Below, one piece after another: positions 7,516-15,090 of a stretch of DNA of 18,114 nucleotides. Position 1 is the stretch's first letter. The number at the start of each line of letters is the position of its first letter. The stretch is from Candidatus Sulfotelmatobacter sp. (GTDB lineage: Bacteria; Acidobacteriota; Terriglobia; Terriglobales; Acidobacteriaceae), in assembly GCA_030037575.1 (NCBI GenBank), contig JASHRB010000085.1:1-18114 (forward strand). The letters are read 5' to 3'. The translations under genes were made by a program, and so were the position numbers. The notes under the pieces were generated by a model. The model made no database searches, was not told the DNA's origin, and saw only the letters and a list, made by a program, of their open reading frames with translations.

Positions 7516-8964
7516 ATGCGAAGGGTTGAGCGTTGCGTGGCTCATTTCGACAAATTTCACGAGGAGTGCGGTGTGGCCGCCATTTTCGCCCATCCCGAGG
7601 CGGAGAAGCTGGCCTATCTTGGCTTGCACGCCTTGCAGCACCGCGGGCAGGAGTCCGCCGGTATCGCTACTTCTGACGGCATGACTTCGCGCGTGCACAA
7701 GGCCATGGGCCTGGTCGCCGACATTTTCACCGAAGATATTCTCTCCCAGATTCGCGGCAGCCTTGCCATCGGCCACACGCGCTACTCGACCGCGGGCGAT
7801 TCGGCGCTTTTGAATGCACAGCCGATTCTGGTGCAGTCGAGCAAGGGATCGATTGCCCTGGCGCACAACGGCAACCTGGTAAATGCTCAGCAGGTTCGCA
7901 GCCGCCTCGAACGACAGGGTTCGATTTTTCAAACCAACAGCGATACCGAAGTCATTGTTCACCTCATCGCGCTGTCGCGCGAGCACACCTTGCCGGAGGC
8001 AATCGCCGACGCCCTTCGCCGCGTGGAAGGCGCATTCTCGCTGGTCGTGATGAGTCCCGACCGCATCATCGCGGTCCGCGATCCGCGCGGCTTTCGCCCG
8101 CTCGCCATGGGACGCATTCCCGCGCTCGAAGGCCAGAAGCGCGACACCATCGTATTTGCCTCGGAGACCTGCGCCTTCGATTTGATCGGCGCAACTTACG
8201 AGCGCGATGTGAGACCCGGCGAACTGGTGGTGGTCGGGCCGGAAGGAATTACCTCGCGCTTTTACTCGACCGCCGCGCCGCAATCAAGCTGCATTTTCGA
8301 GCATGTTTACTTTTCGCGCCCGGACAGCATGGTATTTGGGCGTTCGGTGCAGACCAGCCGGGAGGAGTCGGGACGCCAGCTCGCGCGCGAAGCGCCAGTG
8401 GAAGCCGATCTGGTCGTGCCGGTTCCAGACTCGGGCGTGACGGCGGCGGTCGGTTACGCGGCGGAAAGCGGCCTTCCCTTTCGTTTCGGCCTGATTCGCA
8501 ATCACTACGTCGGACGGACCTTCATCGAGCCCCGCCAGAGCGTGCGGGATTTCGGCGTCAAGCTGAAGCTAAATCCGGTGCGCTCGCTGCTTGCGGGCAA
8601 GCGCGTGGTGCTGATCGACGACTCCATCGTCCGGGGAACCACCAGCCGCAAAATCGTGCGCATGATCCGCAACGCCGGCGCCCAAACAGTTCACATGCGC
8701 ATTTCCTGTCCGCCGACCATTTCGCCCTGCTACTACGGCGTCGATACTCCCTCGAAAGACCAGCTGATCGGCGCCAACAAGTCAGTCGATGAAATTCGCC
8801 GTTATATCGACGCCGATTCGCTGGCCTATCTTTCATTGGAGGGCCTCAAGAAGGCTTGCGGCGAAGGCGAGAAAACCTCCTACTGCTCGGCCTGCTACAC
8901 CGGAAAATATCCCACTCAGATCGTCGACGCGGAAGAGATTCAGCCGGCTTCGCTGCGGTCGTAA
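7516..8964 (+). CDS. purF: Amidophosphoribosyltransferase PurF ([4Fe-4S] type)
   Basis: 482 residues from ATG 7516. It makes 5-phosphoribosylamine from PRPP and glutamine, the committed step of purine synthesis. The N-terminal Ntn glutaminase begins at Cys18 of this reading (EECGVAAIF), so a short propeptide must be cleaved, as in the B. subtilis type. The domain continues with HALQHRGQESAGI, GHTRYSTAG and NGNLVN. The PRPP loop is VVLIDDSIVRGTT. Cysteines fitting the four cluster ligands of B. subtilis PurF are C259 (SSCIFEHVYF), C405 (SPCYYGVD), and C457 and C460 (YCSACYTGKYP), so the enzyme is probably oxygen sensitive. Start choice is uncertain: TTG 7462 overlaps the purL stop but reads through the junction hairpin (giving GVARFPPRSEKRG), and GTG 7537 would leave a 10-residue propeptide, close to the known length. 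Confidence 0.95.
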   Translation: MRRVERCVAHFDKFHEECGVAAIFAHPEAEKLAYLGLHALQHRGQESAGIATSDGMTSRVHKAMGLVADIFTEDILSQIRGSLAIGHTRYSTAGDSALLNAQPILVQSSKGSIALAHNGNLVNAQQVRSRLERQGSIFQTNSDTEVIVHLIALSREHTLPEAIADALRRVEGAFSLVVMSPDRIIAVRDPRGFRPLAMGRIPALEGQKRDTIVFASETCAFDLIGATYERDVRPGELVVVGPEGITSRFYSTAAPQSSCIFEHVYFSRPDSMVFGRSVQTSREESGRQLAREAPVEADLVVPVPDSGVTAAVGYAAESGLPFRFGLIRNHYVGRTFIEPRQSVRDFGVKLKLNPVRSLLAGKRVVLIDDSIVRGTTSRKIVRMIRNAGAQTVHMRISCPPTISPCYYGVDTPSKDQLIGANKSVDEIRRYIDADSLAYLSLEGLKKACGEGEKTSYCSACYTGKYPTQIVDAEEIQPASLRS

Positions 8965-8984
8965 TTTAGCCGCAGAATCATTTT
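8953..8984 (+). terminator. Possible weak purF terminator
   Basis: CTGCGG (8953-8958) and CCGCAG (8970-8975) form a 6-bp stem whose 11-base loop contains the purF stop codon. AATCATTTT follows on the plus strand. The T-run is short and interrupted. On the opposite strand no T-run follows, so it would not serve prmC. The space between the convergent stops of purF and prmC is only 13 bases. Confidence 0.3.
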
Positions 8985-9835
8985 CGCGCCAGCGCTACTC
9001 GCGGAATCGACTGCAAATCCGCTTTGATCCGAACCCGGTTCCAACCGGCCAGCAGCTTCCTGACATCTTCTGCAATCGTGCCGCTGATTTCCATGACGAG
9101 CCATCCTCCGGGTTTGAGCGCGGCCTGAGCCTGCGGAATCAACCTCTCGATGACCTCTGTTCCTCTGGGGCCGGCAAAGACCGCATGGCGCGGCTCGAAT
9201 TTGCGAACTTCCAGCTGCACTTGGTCTGCTTCGGAATCACCCACGTAGGGAGGGTTCGAAACAATCAAGTCGACCGAGCCTGGGTCGAACCCTTGCAGCA
9301 GATCGGCTTCTCGGAAGTGGACGCGCGAGTCGAATTGCAGACGAGCGGCATTGGCGCGCGCCATCTCGAGCGCTGCGGCAGAAACATCGGTGGCGAAGAT
9401 CTCCGCCTGCGGCAACTGTTTTGCGAGCGCCAGGGCGATACAGCCGGAGCCGGTGCCGACATCTACGATGCGGCTGCGGGCTTCGGGCTCGCGGTTTTCA
9501 GATCCCGGGCTTAGCAGTTCGAGAACGGTTTCGACAACATGCTCGGTCTCAGGCCGAGGAATCAGCACGGCAGGAGTAACGATAAGGTCCAGGCCCCAGA
9601 ATTCCTGATGGCCGGTGATGTATTGCGCGGGAACACCGCGCGCGCGTTGCCCAACCGCGTTTCGATAGCGCTGCGCTTCCTGGGGACCGAGTGCGCGCTC
9701 CGGATGCGCATAAAGATGGGCGCGATCGACGCCCAGTGTGAACATAAGCAGCAGCTCGGCATTCCGGCGCGGCGAAGGCACGCGCCGCTCGGCTAGCCGG
9801 TTTATCGCCGAAGACAGTGCTTGCCTGAGGGTCAC
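8978..9835 (-). CDS. prmC: Release factor glutamine methyltransferase PrmC
   Basis: 285 residues from GTG 9835. PrmC (HemK) methylates the glutamine of the GGQ motif in RF1 and RF2 with SAM. The N-terminal helical release-factor-binding domain (about 1-75) leads into the family signature YITGHQEFWGLDL and LIPRPETEHVVE (92-103). The Rossmann methylase domain has motif I VDVGTGSGCIALAL (124-137) and the catalytic NPPY at 194-197 (IVSNPPYVG). A short non-conserved linker (SPGSENREPEARS) precedes motif I. It lies 56 bases downstream of its substrate gene prfA on the same strand, the classic arrangement. The ribosome site is poor and the GTG start was chosen because the first residues MTLRQALSSAINRLAE fit the family. 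Confidence 0.95.
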   Translation of the reverse strand: MTLRQALSSAINRLAERRVPSPRRNAELLLMFTLGVDRAHLYAHPERALGPQEAQRYRNAVGQRARGVPAQYITGHQEFWGLDLIVTPAVLIPRPETEHVVETVLELLSPGSENREPEARSRIVDVGTGSGCIALALAKQLPQAEIFATDVSAAALEMARANAARLQFDSRVHFREADLLQGFDPGSVDLIVSNPPYVGDSEADQVQLEVRKFEPRHAVFAGPRGTEVIERLIPQAQAALKPGGWLVMEISGTIAEDVRKLLAGWNRVRIKADLQSIPRVALARK

Positions 9836-9891
9836 ATGACCATTTCACCACAGCCGGCACCAAGACAGGAGCGGAGATGCAGCCGGGCTGC

Positions 9892-10971
9892 TTACACCAG
9901 GCTGGCCGCCTCCTGCTTCAGCTTCTCCGCTTGGTAGTAAGTAGTCAGCGCTTCGATGAGCGGCTGAAGTTTGCCATCCATCACCGATTCGAGTTGGTGA
10001 AGCGAGAAGCCAATGCGGTGATCCGTAACGCGGTTCTGGGGAAAATTATAGGTGCGAATTTTCTCGCTGCGGTCGCCCGATTTCACCATCGCCCGGCGCT
10101 CTTTTGCCAGCGCTTCCTGCTGCTTTTCCATTTCGATTTCGTACAAACGCGCACGCAGCACGCGCATTCCCTTCTCGCGATTTTTGATTTGCGATTTTTC
10201 GTCCTGGCAGCTGACCACGGTGTTGGTGGGAAGGTGCGTGATGCGCACGGCCGAGTAGGTGGTATTGACCGACTGCCCGCCCGGCCCGGGAGAACAAAAC
10301 GTATCGATACGCAAATCTTTCGGCTCAATCTTGATGTCGACCTCTTCCGCTTCCGGCAGCACGGCGACGGTCACGGCGGAGGTGTGACGCCGCCCCTGCT
10401 GCTCTGTTTCCGGGACCCGCTGCACGCGGTGCACGCCGCTCTCGTACTTGAGCTGGGAGTAAACGCGGTTGCCTTCGATGATGGCGATCACTTCTTTCAA
10501 TCCGCCGACCGATGATTCGGAAGTGGAGAGGACCTCGACTTTCCAGTTCTGAGTCTCGGCGTAACGCGTGTACATGCGGAAAAGTTCGGCGGCGAAGAGC
10601 GACGATTCATCTCCTCCGGTGCCGGCGCGAATTTCGAGAATGATGTTCTTCTCATCGTGGGGATCTTGGGGCAGCAGCAACATCTTCAGTTCTTGTTCAA
10701 TCGTCGCGAGTCGCGGCTCCAACTGGTTCAGCTCTTCTTGCGCGTAGGCCCGCATCTCCGGGTCTTTTTCTTCAACCAGCATCGCCTTGCTTTCCGCGAT
10801 GCCCTGCTTCAGGTCCTTATATTCACGATACTTCTCCACCACCGGCGCAAGCTCGCTGTGCGCCTTGGCAGTCTTCTGGTATTTGGCCGAGTCGTTGATG
10901 ACTTCGGGCGAAGCCAGCGCATGGGTCAGCTCGTCGTATCGCGATTCGATCTGGTCTAAGCGTTCAAACAT
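9892..10971 (-). CDS. prfA: Peptide chain release factor 1 (RF1)
   Basis: 359 residues, a full-length RF1. It recognises UAA and UAG and triggers peptide release. The stop-codon-reading P-x-T tripeptide is PET at 187-189 ([17 protein letters not shown]), a known variant of PAT. The catalytic GGQ is at 231-233 in [20 protein letters not shown]. The N-terminal coiled helical domain (1-100) and [19 protein letters not shown] are typical. RF1 rather than RF2 follows from P-x-T and from the absence of a programmed frameshift. UGA, which selB needs for selenocysteine, is not an RF1 codon. GAGAG stands 6 bases before ATG 10971. prmC follows and DUF1385 precedes it by 143 bases. Confidence 0.97.
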   Translation of the reverse strand: MFERLDQIESRYDELTHALASPEVINDSAKYQKTAKAHSELAPVVEKYREYKDLKQGIAESKAMLVEEKDPEMRAYAQEELNQLEPRLATIEQELKMLLLPQDPHDEKNIILEIRAGTGGDESSLFAAELFRMYTRYAETQNWKVEVLSTSESSVGGLKEVIAIIEGNRVYSQLKYESGVHRVQRVPETEQQGRRHTSAVTVAVLPEAEEVDIKIEPKDLRIDTFCSPGPGGQSVNTTYSAVRITHLPTNTVVSCQDEKSQIKNREKGMRVLRARLYEIEMEKQQEALAKERRAMVKSGDRSEKIRTYNFPQNRVTDHRIGFSLHQLESVMDGKLQPLIEALTTYYQAEKLKQEAASLV

Positions 10972-11114
10972 TCGGTTCTCTCAGTTCCCGGTTAGCGACC
11001 CCGGTTCTCAGACTCCGATTCCGTTTCACAACCAACGCCCCGTCGAAGGCGCAGATTTATTCCATGGGCTTGCGGCCGCGCGCCGAGAATGGGAAATGGT
11101 TCGGGGTGGGACCC
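10972..11114 (-). promoter_or_regulatory. DUF1385-prfA spacer with a small hairpin
   Basis: 143 non-coding bases. Directly after the DUF1385 stop, GGGGT (11103-11107) and ACCCC (11111-11115) form a 5-bp, 3-base-loop hairpin without a T-run. Near prfA the 8-mer GAGAACCG occurs twice on the minus strand, the second copy immediately before the prfA start. I cannot identify a convincing promoter, so whether prfA is read from DUF1385 or separately is open. Confidence 0.25.
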
Positions 11115-12176
11115 CTAGGCAATCACCAACTCCCCGCCGTTTTGCTTTTCCAACATCATGGCGCGGTCGAGGGCAGTGATGGCGCATTGCGCCATATCGT
11201 CGGAGGGGGGCTGGGTGGTAATTCGCTGCAGCCATAGCCCGGGAGCGGTCATCAGCGCAAAGAGCGATCCGCGATGCTTCGCCGCGAACCGGATGATTTC
11301 ATAGGAAACCCCTGCAACCACCGGCAGCAGCGCAATGCGCGCGGTAAAGCGCGCCCAGAACGTGGTGAACGGAATCAGCATGTAGAAGCCGATCGAGATC
11401 AGCATCACGGTCATCAGAAAACTGGTGCCGCAGCGCGGATGATAGGTGGAATACTTCTGCACTTCGTCGGTCTCCAGCGGCCGGCCATTTTCAAAAGCGA
11501 AAACGGTTTTGTGCTCGGCCCCGTGGTACTGATAAACGCGACGAATATCCGGGAACAAGGAAACTCCCCAGATAAATAATAGGAACAAGATCAGCCGCAC
11601 CGCCCCGTCGACGAGGTTGAACACCACCTGCCCACCCAGTGCAGGATTGGCTTTCTTCAGCTCCGTGGCAGCCAGCAGGGGCAAATATTTGTACATGAAA
11701 ATAAAAAACACCAGCGAGACCACGACGTTCGCGGCAGCCATCCAGCCGCTGATCTTGAGCGCTTTTTGCCGTTTTTCCGCTTTCCTGGCCACGTTGTTTT
11801 CTCGGCCAGCGGCAGCGGCCTCGCCCCTCTCTTCGCCCGCCGCGCCTTCCCCATGCAGCGCATCCTCGATCGCAACATTGGCCGAGAATCGAAGTGCGCG
11901 ATAGCCAAGATTCATCGCGTAGCCGAGCGTCATGACTCCGCGAACCACCGGCCAATTCATCCATGCGTGCTTGTCCGAGGGCCGGACCAACGGTTCGCCC
12001 ATGGTCACCACTTCGCCCGACGGCTTGCGGCAGGCAATCGCCCACGCGTGCGGAGAGCGCATCATTACTCCTTCCAGCACAGCCTGCCCGCCGACCAGCG
12101 TTTCCTCGCCGCTTTCAAGCGCGGGCAAAAGCTGCACCGCCACCAAAAACCGAATTAGATTTCTCAGCCAACGCAC
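11115..12176 (-). CDS. DUF1385 integral membrane protein, YqhQ-like
   Basis: 353 residues from GTG 12176. The family signature GGQAVLEGVMMRSP lies at about residues 29-42, YHGAEHKTVFAFENG and YHPRCGTSFLMTV in the middle. There are about four hydrophobic segments (VVVSLVFFIFMYKYLPLL, LILFLLFIWGVSLF, FLMTVMLISIGFYMLI, IALLPVVAGVSYEII), so it is an inner-membrane protein. An alanine- and charge-rich linker (about 105-135) separates the N-terminal domain from the membrane part. Biochemical function is unknown; the family is often found beside prfA, prmC and rpmE in Firmicutes, and the same association appears here with prfA and prmC. The start is uncertain: GTG 12176 gives the family N-terminus, ATG 12221 is possible, and the open frame to 12368 runs into the divergent ligase gene and is unlikely. 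Confidence 0.88.
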   Translation of the reverse strand: MRWLRNLIRFLVAVQLLPALESGEETLVGGQAVLEGVMMRSPHAWAIACRKPSGEVVTMGEPLVRPSDKHAWMNWPVVRGVMTLGYAMNLGYRALRFSANVAIEDALHGEGAAGEERGEAAAAGRENNVARKAEKRQKALKISGWMAAANVVVSLVFFIFMYKYLPLLAATELKKANPALGGQVVFNLVDGAVRLILFLLFIWGVSLFPDIRRVYQYHGAEHKTVFAFENGRPLETDEVQKYSTYHPRCGTSFLMTVMLISIGFYMLIPFTTFWARFTARIALLPVVAGVSYEIIRFAAKHRGSLFALMTAPGLWLQRITTQPPSDDMAQCAITALDRAMMLEKQNGGELVIA

Positions 12177-12327
12177 AGACGTTAGTTGCTCCCGTGGTGC
12201 AGACGCACCAAAGCAAAGCATAACACGAGCTTTCCGCAGACTCCACGCCGCTGGGCTGATTTCGAGCACCCCCCCGTTTGGCGTGCCCCGGCCGCTTGCT
12301 CTATGCTCGAAGCGCAGGGGTAAGCTC
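12177..12327. promoter_or_regulatory. Divergent DUF1385-ligase promoter region
   Basis: On the plus strand TTGGCG (12278-12283) and TATGCT (12302-12307) with an 18-base spacer are a candidate ligase promoter, placing transcription start close to the AGGGG ribosome site (12316-12320). On the minus strand another TATGCT occurs upstream of DUF1385. A perfect 6-bp hairpin TGGTGC (12195-12200), loop AGAC, GCACCA (12205-12210) lies in the DUF1385 leader, followed on the minus strand by GGGAG before the GTG start. The matches are modest and not proof of promoters. Confidence 0.3.
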
Positions 12328-14046
12328 ATGCAACGATTTGCGGAAACCTGCGAAGCCATTGCGGCCACGACGAAAAAGCTGCAGAAAACCGCGACGGTCG
12401 CGGATTATTTCCGCTCGCGAAAGGTAGAGGAAGCAGCGGCGTCGGCTGCATTTCTCTCCGGCAAGGCGTTTCCGGCAGGGGAAGAAACCAGGCTGCAGGT
12501 GGGTGGAAGCTTGCTTTGGCGTCTGCTGGCGGAGCTTTCAGGAAAAACCGAAGCCGCGCTCGCCGCCGCTTATCGCAAGCACGGCGACTTGGGCGCGGTC
12601 GCGGCTGAGGTTCTCCCACCAAGACCAGGGCAAGGCTTGCAGGTTCTTGAGCTGGGTCGCATTTTTCGCGAGATCTCTGCCGCCCGCGGCCCCGCGGCCA
12701 AAACCGTCCTGGTTCGCCATATGCTTTCCCGCGCGTCTCCGCTCGAAGCCAAGTACGTCATCAAAATCATGACCGGCGATCTGCGCATCGGACTGAAAGA
12801 AAGCCTGGTCGAGGAAGCAATCGCCAAAGCGTTGGCCGTGCCCCTGGCCCAAGTGCAGCGCGCCAACATGCTGCTTGGCGATATCGGAGAAACCTTACGG
12901 CTGGCCTGGGAGGGCCAGCTGGCTCAGGCCCAGATGCGGATGTTTCACCCCATGGGATTCATGCTGGCAAGCCCGGTCGACTCCGCGAAGGCAGCTTTGA
13001 GTTATTTTGCCGACGCGGCGGTGGAAGACAAATATGACGGCATCCGCGCCCAAGCGCACGTCGCCGAGGGAGAAGTAAAGTTCTTCTCCCGCACCCGCGA
13101 CGAAATCACCGCATCGTTTCCGGAGTTGCCCCATCGGCTGGCTGCGCTGGCTCACGACGCGATCCTGGATGGCGAAATCGTGGCCTGGGAATATAAAGAG
13201 CCGGACAGCGGACGTGCGCGTCCCTTCGGGATTTTGCAGCAACGCCTGGGACGAAAGCGGGTGAGTGAGCGGATGTTGCGTGAGGTTCCCGTGGCCTACC
13301 TGGTGTTCGATGTGCTGTACGCGAAAGGCCAGTTGTTGATCGATCGTCCGTTGCGGGAGCGGGGGCAATGGCTGGATGATCTTTTCTCCCTCATCGGCCA
13401 CCGGGCGGGGAAAGGGACAGAAAGAAAATCTGGCCCTCCGGGCGGGTTGGACTTTCAAAGCGCCGCGGAGGAAGACGCCGGCCCAGGCCGCGTGATGCGC
13501 GCGGCGGTGTTCCGCGCTGCCTCGCCGGAGCAATTGGAAAGGCTTTTTTCTGCTGCACAGGCGCGTGGCAACGAAGGCCTCATGATCAAGGATCTCAACT
13601 CCGCATACCTGCCGGGCAAGCGCGGCCAGTCGTGGCTCAAGATGAAGCGTGAACTGGCCACGCTCGACGTGGTCGTAACCGCGGTCGAATACGGCCACGG
13701 CAAACGCGTCGGCGTGCTCAGCGACTACACTTTCGCCGTGCGGGCGGCGAATCCAGCGCGACTGGTGAACATCGGCAAGGCTTATTCCGGACTGAGCGAT
13801 GCCGAAATTGCCGAGATGACGCAGTGGTTCCTCGATCACACCCTGGAAGATCAAGGCTTTCGACGGACGGTTGAGCCGAAAATTGTGCTGCAAGTCGCCT
13901 TCAACAACATGATGCGCTCGCACCGCCACGATAGCGGCTACGCGCTGAGGTTTCCGCGCATCGTGCGCTTACGGCCGGATAAATCCGCAGAGGAAGCCGA
14001 CACGATTGAACGGGTGCGGGAGATCTTCGACAAGCAGAGCAGCTAG
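12328..14046 (+). CDS. ATP-dependent DNA ligase
   Basis: 572 residues from ATG 12328, chosen because AGGGG stands 7 bases upstream and the longer frame would overlap DUF1385. It seals nicks using ATP, in addition to the NAD-dependent LigA that bacteria normally have elsewhere. The N-terminal DNA-binding domain (about 1-200, with KYVIKIMTGDLRIGL) precedes the nucleotidyltransferase core: motif I EDKYDGIR with adenylated Lys235, DGEIVAWE, motif IIIa VFDVLYA, motif IV EGLMIK (416-421) and motif V WLKMKR (436-441). The C-terminal OB domain follows (about 445-560) with VEYGHGKRVGVLSDYTF. The size and domain order fit the LigB / archaeal-like class; there is no polymerase or nuclease domain as in LigD. 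An extra block at about 359-387 interrupts the core. No Ku gene is in the window. Confidence 0.93.
   Translation: MQRFAETCEAIAATTKKLQKTATVADYFRSRKVEEAAASAAFLSGKAFPAGEETRLQVGGSLLWRLLAELSGKTEAALAAAYRKHGDLGAVAAEVLPPRPGQGLQVLELGRIFREISAARGPAAKTVLVRHMLSRASPLEAKYVIKIMTGDLRIGLKESLVEEAIAKALAVPLAQVQRANMLLGDIGETLRLAWEGQLAQAQMRMFHPMGFMLASPVDSAKAALSYFADAAVEDKYDGIRAQAHVAEGEVKFFSRTRDEITASFPELPHRLAALAHDAILDGEIVAWEYKEPDSGRARPFGILQQRLGRKRVSERMLREVPVAYLVFDVLYAKGQLLIDRPLRERGQWLDDLFSLIGHRAGKGTERKSGPPGGLDFQSAAEEDAGPGRVMRAAVFRAASPEQLERLFSAAQARGNEGLMIKDLNSAYLPGKRGQSWLKMKRELATLDVVVTAVEYGHGKRVGVLSDYTFAVRAANPARLVNIGKAYSGLSDAEIAEMTQWFLDHTLEDQGFRRTVEPKIVLQVAFNNMMRSHRHDSGYALRFPRIVRLRPDKSAEEADTIERVREIFDKQSS
13413..13437. 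repeat. Imperfect inverted repeat inside the ligase insertion
   Basis: AGGGACAGA (13413-13421) and TCTGGCCCT (13429-13437) pair at 8 of 9 positions around a 7-base A-rich loop. They lie inside the extra block of the ligase, residues about 359-387. The 9-mer CCGGGCGGG also occurs at 13401 and again just after the hairpin. The insertion is inferred from interruption of the expected family pattern. Confidence 0.3.
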
Positions 14047-14055
14047 ACCTTCCCC

Positions 14056-14985
14056 TCAGGGGCTGTGCTGATGATGGTGCTCTTCGCCGCCCACCGGAAG
14101 CACGCATCCGTGAGCCGCTTCGCACTGCACGTGCTCGAACTGGATGGTGGTGTGCGAAATGCGAAACTCGTGCAGCAGGCGTTCCTTGACGTCGTGCAGA
14201 ATGCGCTCGCTCATCGAGGGGGGAATATCGGCAATCGAGATGTGGCAGGAAAGCGCTCGCGTCTCCGAGCCGATGCTCCAGCAATGCAAATCATGCACCT
14301 CGTTGACGCCCTCGACAGAGCGGATCGCGGTCTCCACCAGTTCGAGCTGCACCCCGCGCGGTGTGCCCTCGAGCAGAATATTCAGCGTCTCCCGCACGAT
14401 GCCGAGCCCCGACCACAGAATCAACACGCCGATGGCGCAGGAAAGCACCGAATCGATCCAGTAATCCCCGGTGGCGGCGATCGCCCAGCCTCCGGCAATC
14501 ACCGCGGCTGTCGAAATCGTATCGCCCAGTTCGTGCAGCAAGGCGCTGCGAATATTCACGTCTCCGCCAGACCGATAGAGCAGCACGGCGATCACGCCGT
14601 TCATGACCACGCCGGCAGCGGCGACCCCCATCATCAGCGCCGCCTCGACCTGCTGGGGATGCTGCAAGCGCCGGAACGCCTCATAGAAAATGAAAAACGA
14701 AACCCCGACCAGCGACACGGCGTTCACCAGCGCCGCCAGCACTCCCGCGCGATGATAGCCGTAGGTTTTTGTGGCGCTGGCCGGGCGAGACTGCAAATAA
14801 ACCGCAACCAAGGAAAGCAGCAAGGCCAGAAAATCGGAGAGATTATGGCCGGCCTCGGAAAGCAGCGCCAGCGAATGGGCGCGAATTCCGGCCACCACCA
14901 GCAGCACGATGTAGGCCAGCGTCACGCCAAGCGAAACCTTCAGCACCCGCTTGGGACTGCCCGCGCCCTGAGCGTGGAGGTGCAT
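14056..14985 (-). CDS. Cation diffusion facilitator family transporter (CzcD/ZitB-like)
   Basis: 309 residues. It is an inner-membrane proton/metal antiporter, most likely exporting zinc or similar divalent ions. There are six predicted membrane segments (about 17-35, 39-62, 78-100, 116-136, 151-171, 177-195). The transport-site motif HxxxD occurs twice, H47-D51 in SEAGHNLSD and H151-D155 in LLHELGDT, the pattern of zinc-type CDFs. The cytoplasmic C-terminal domain (about 205-290) has VEGVNEVHDLHCWSIGSE and HISIADIPP. The protein ends in GGEEHHHQHSP, a metal-binding-like histidine tail. Its stop lies 9 bases from that of the convergent ligase. The ATG at 14985 is directly preceded by GGGAGA, too close for a normal ribosome site. 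Confidence 0.93.
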   Translation of the reverse strand: MHLHAQGAGSPKRVLKVSLGVTLAYIVLLVVAGIRAHSLALLSEAGHNLSDFLALLLSLVAVYLQSRPASATKTYGYHRAGVLAALVNAVSLVGVSFFIFYEAFRRLQHPQQVEAALMMGVAAAGVVMNGVIAVLLYRSGGDVNIRSALLHELGDTISTAAVIAGGWAIAATGDYWIDSVLSCAIGVLILWSGLGIVRETLNILLEGTPRGVQLELVETAIRSVEGVNEVHDLHCWSIGSETRALSCHISIADIPPSMSERILHDVKERLLHEFRISHTTIQFEHVQCEAAHGCVLPVGGEEHHHQHSP

Positions 14986-14994
14986 TCTCCCATA

Positions 14995-15038
14995 AGTTTA
15001 CGGGTGCGCGTGACCGGCTTCAAGCGGCCGATTCGGCC
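14995..15038 (-). promoter_or_regulatory. Candidate promoter and adjacent palindrome upstream of the CDF gene
   Basis: On the minus strand TTGAAG (15023-15018) and TAAACT (15000-14995) are separated by 17 bases, each matching 4 of 6 sigma-70 consensus positions. Transcription would begin only a few bases before the ATG at 14985, so the mRNA may be nearly leaderless. Immediately upstream of the -35 box lies a palindrome GGCCGATTCGGCC (15026-15038), a possible operator or the end of a weak terminator for the upstream gene. Confidence 0.3.
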
Positions 15039-15090
15039 CGGTGAACCAGTTGGCCCTCCGATCCCGAGCGGGTCCAGGGAGCCAGGTTTT

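Noticed and set aside
6829..8283. 484-codon minus-strand open frame across purL and purF
   Set aside because: It spans two confirmed genes in antisense and shows no recognisable motif; typical shadow frame.
11932..12327. Upstream extension of the DNA ligase frame
   Set aside because: It overlaps the divergent DUF1385 gene, does not look like ligase, and the ATG at 12328 has a good ribosome site.
14052..14062. CCCC-TCA-GGGG between lig and CDF as a bidirectional terminator
   Set aside because: Only four pairs and no T-run on either strand.
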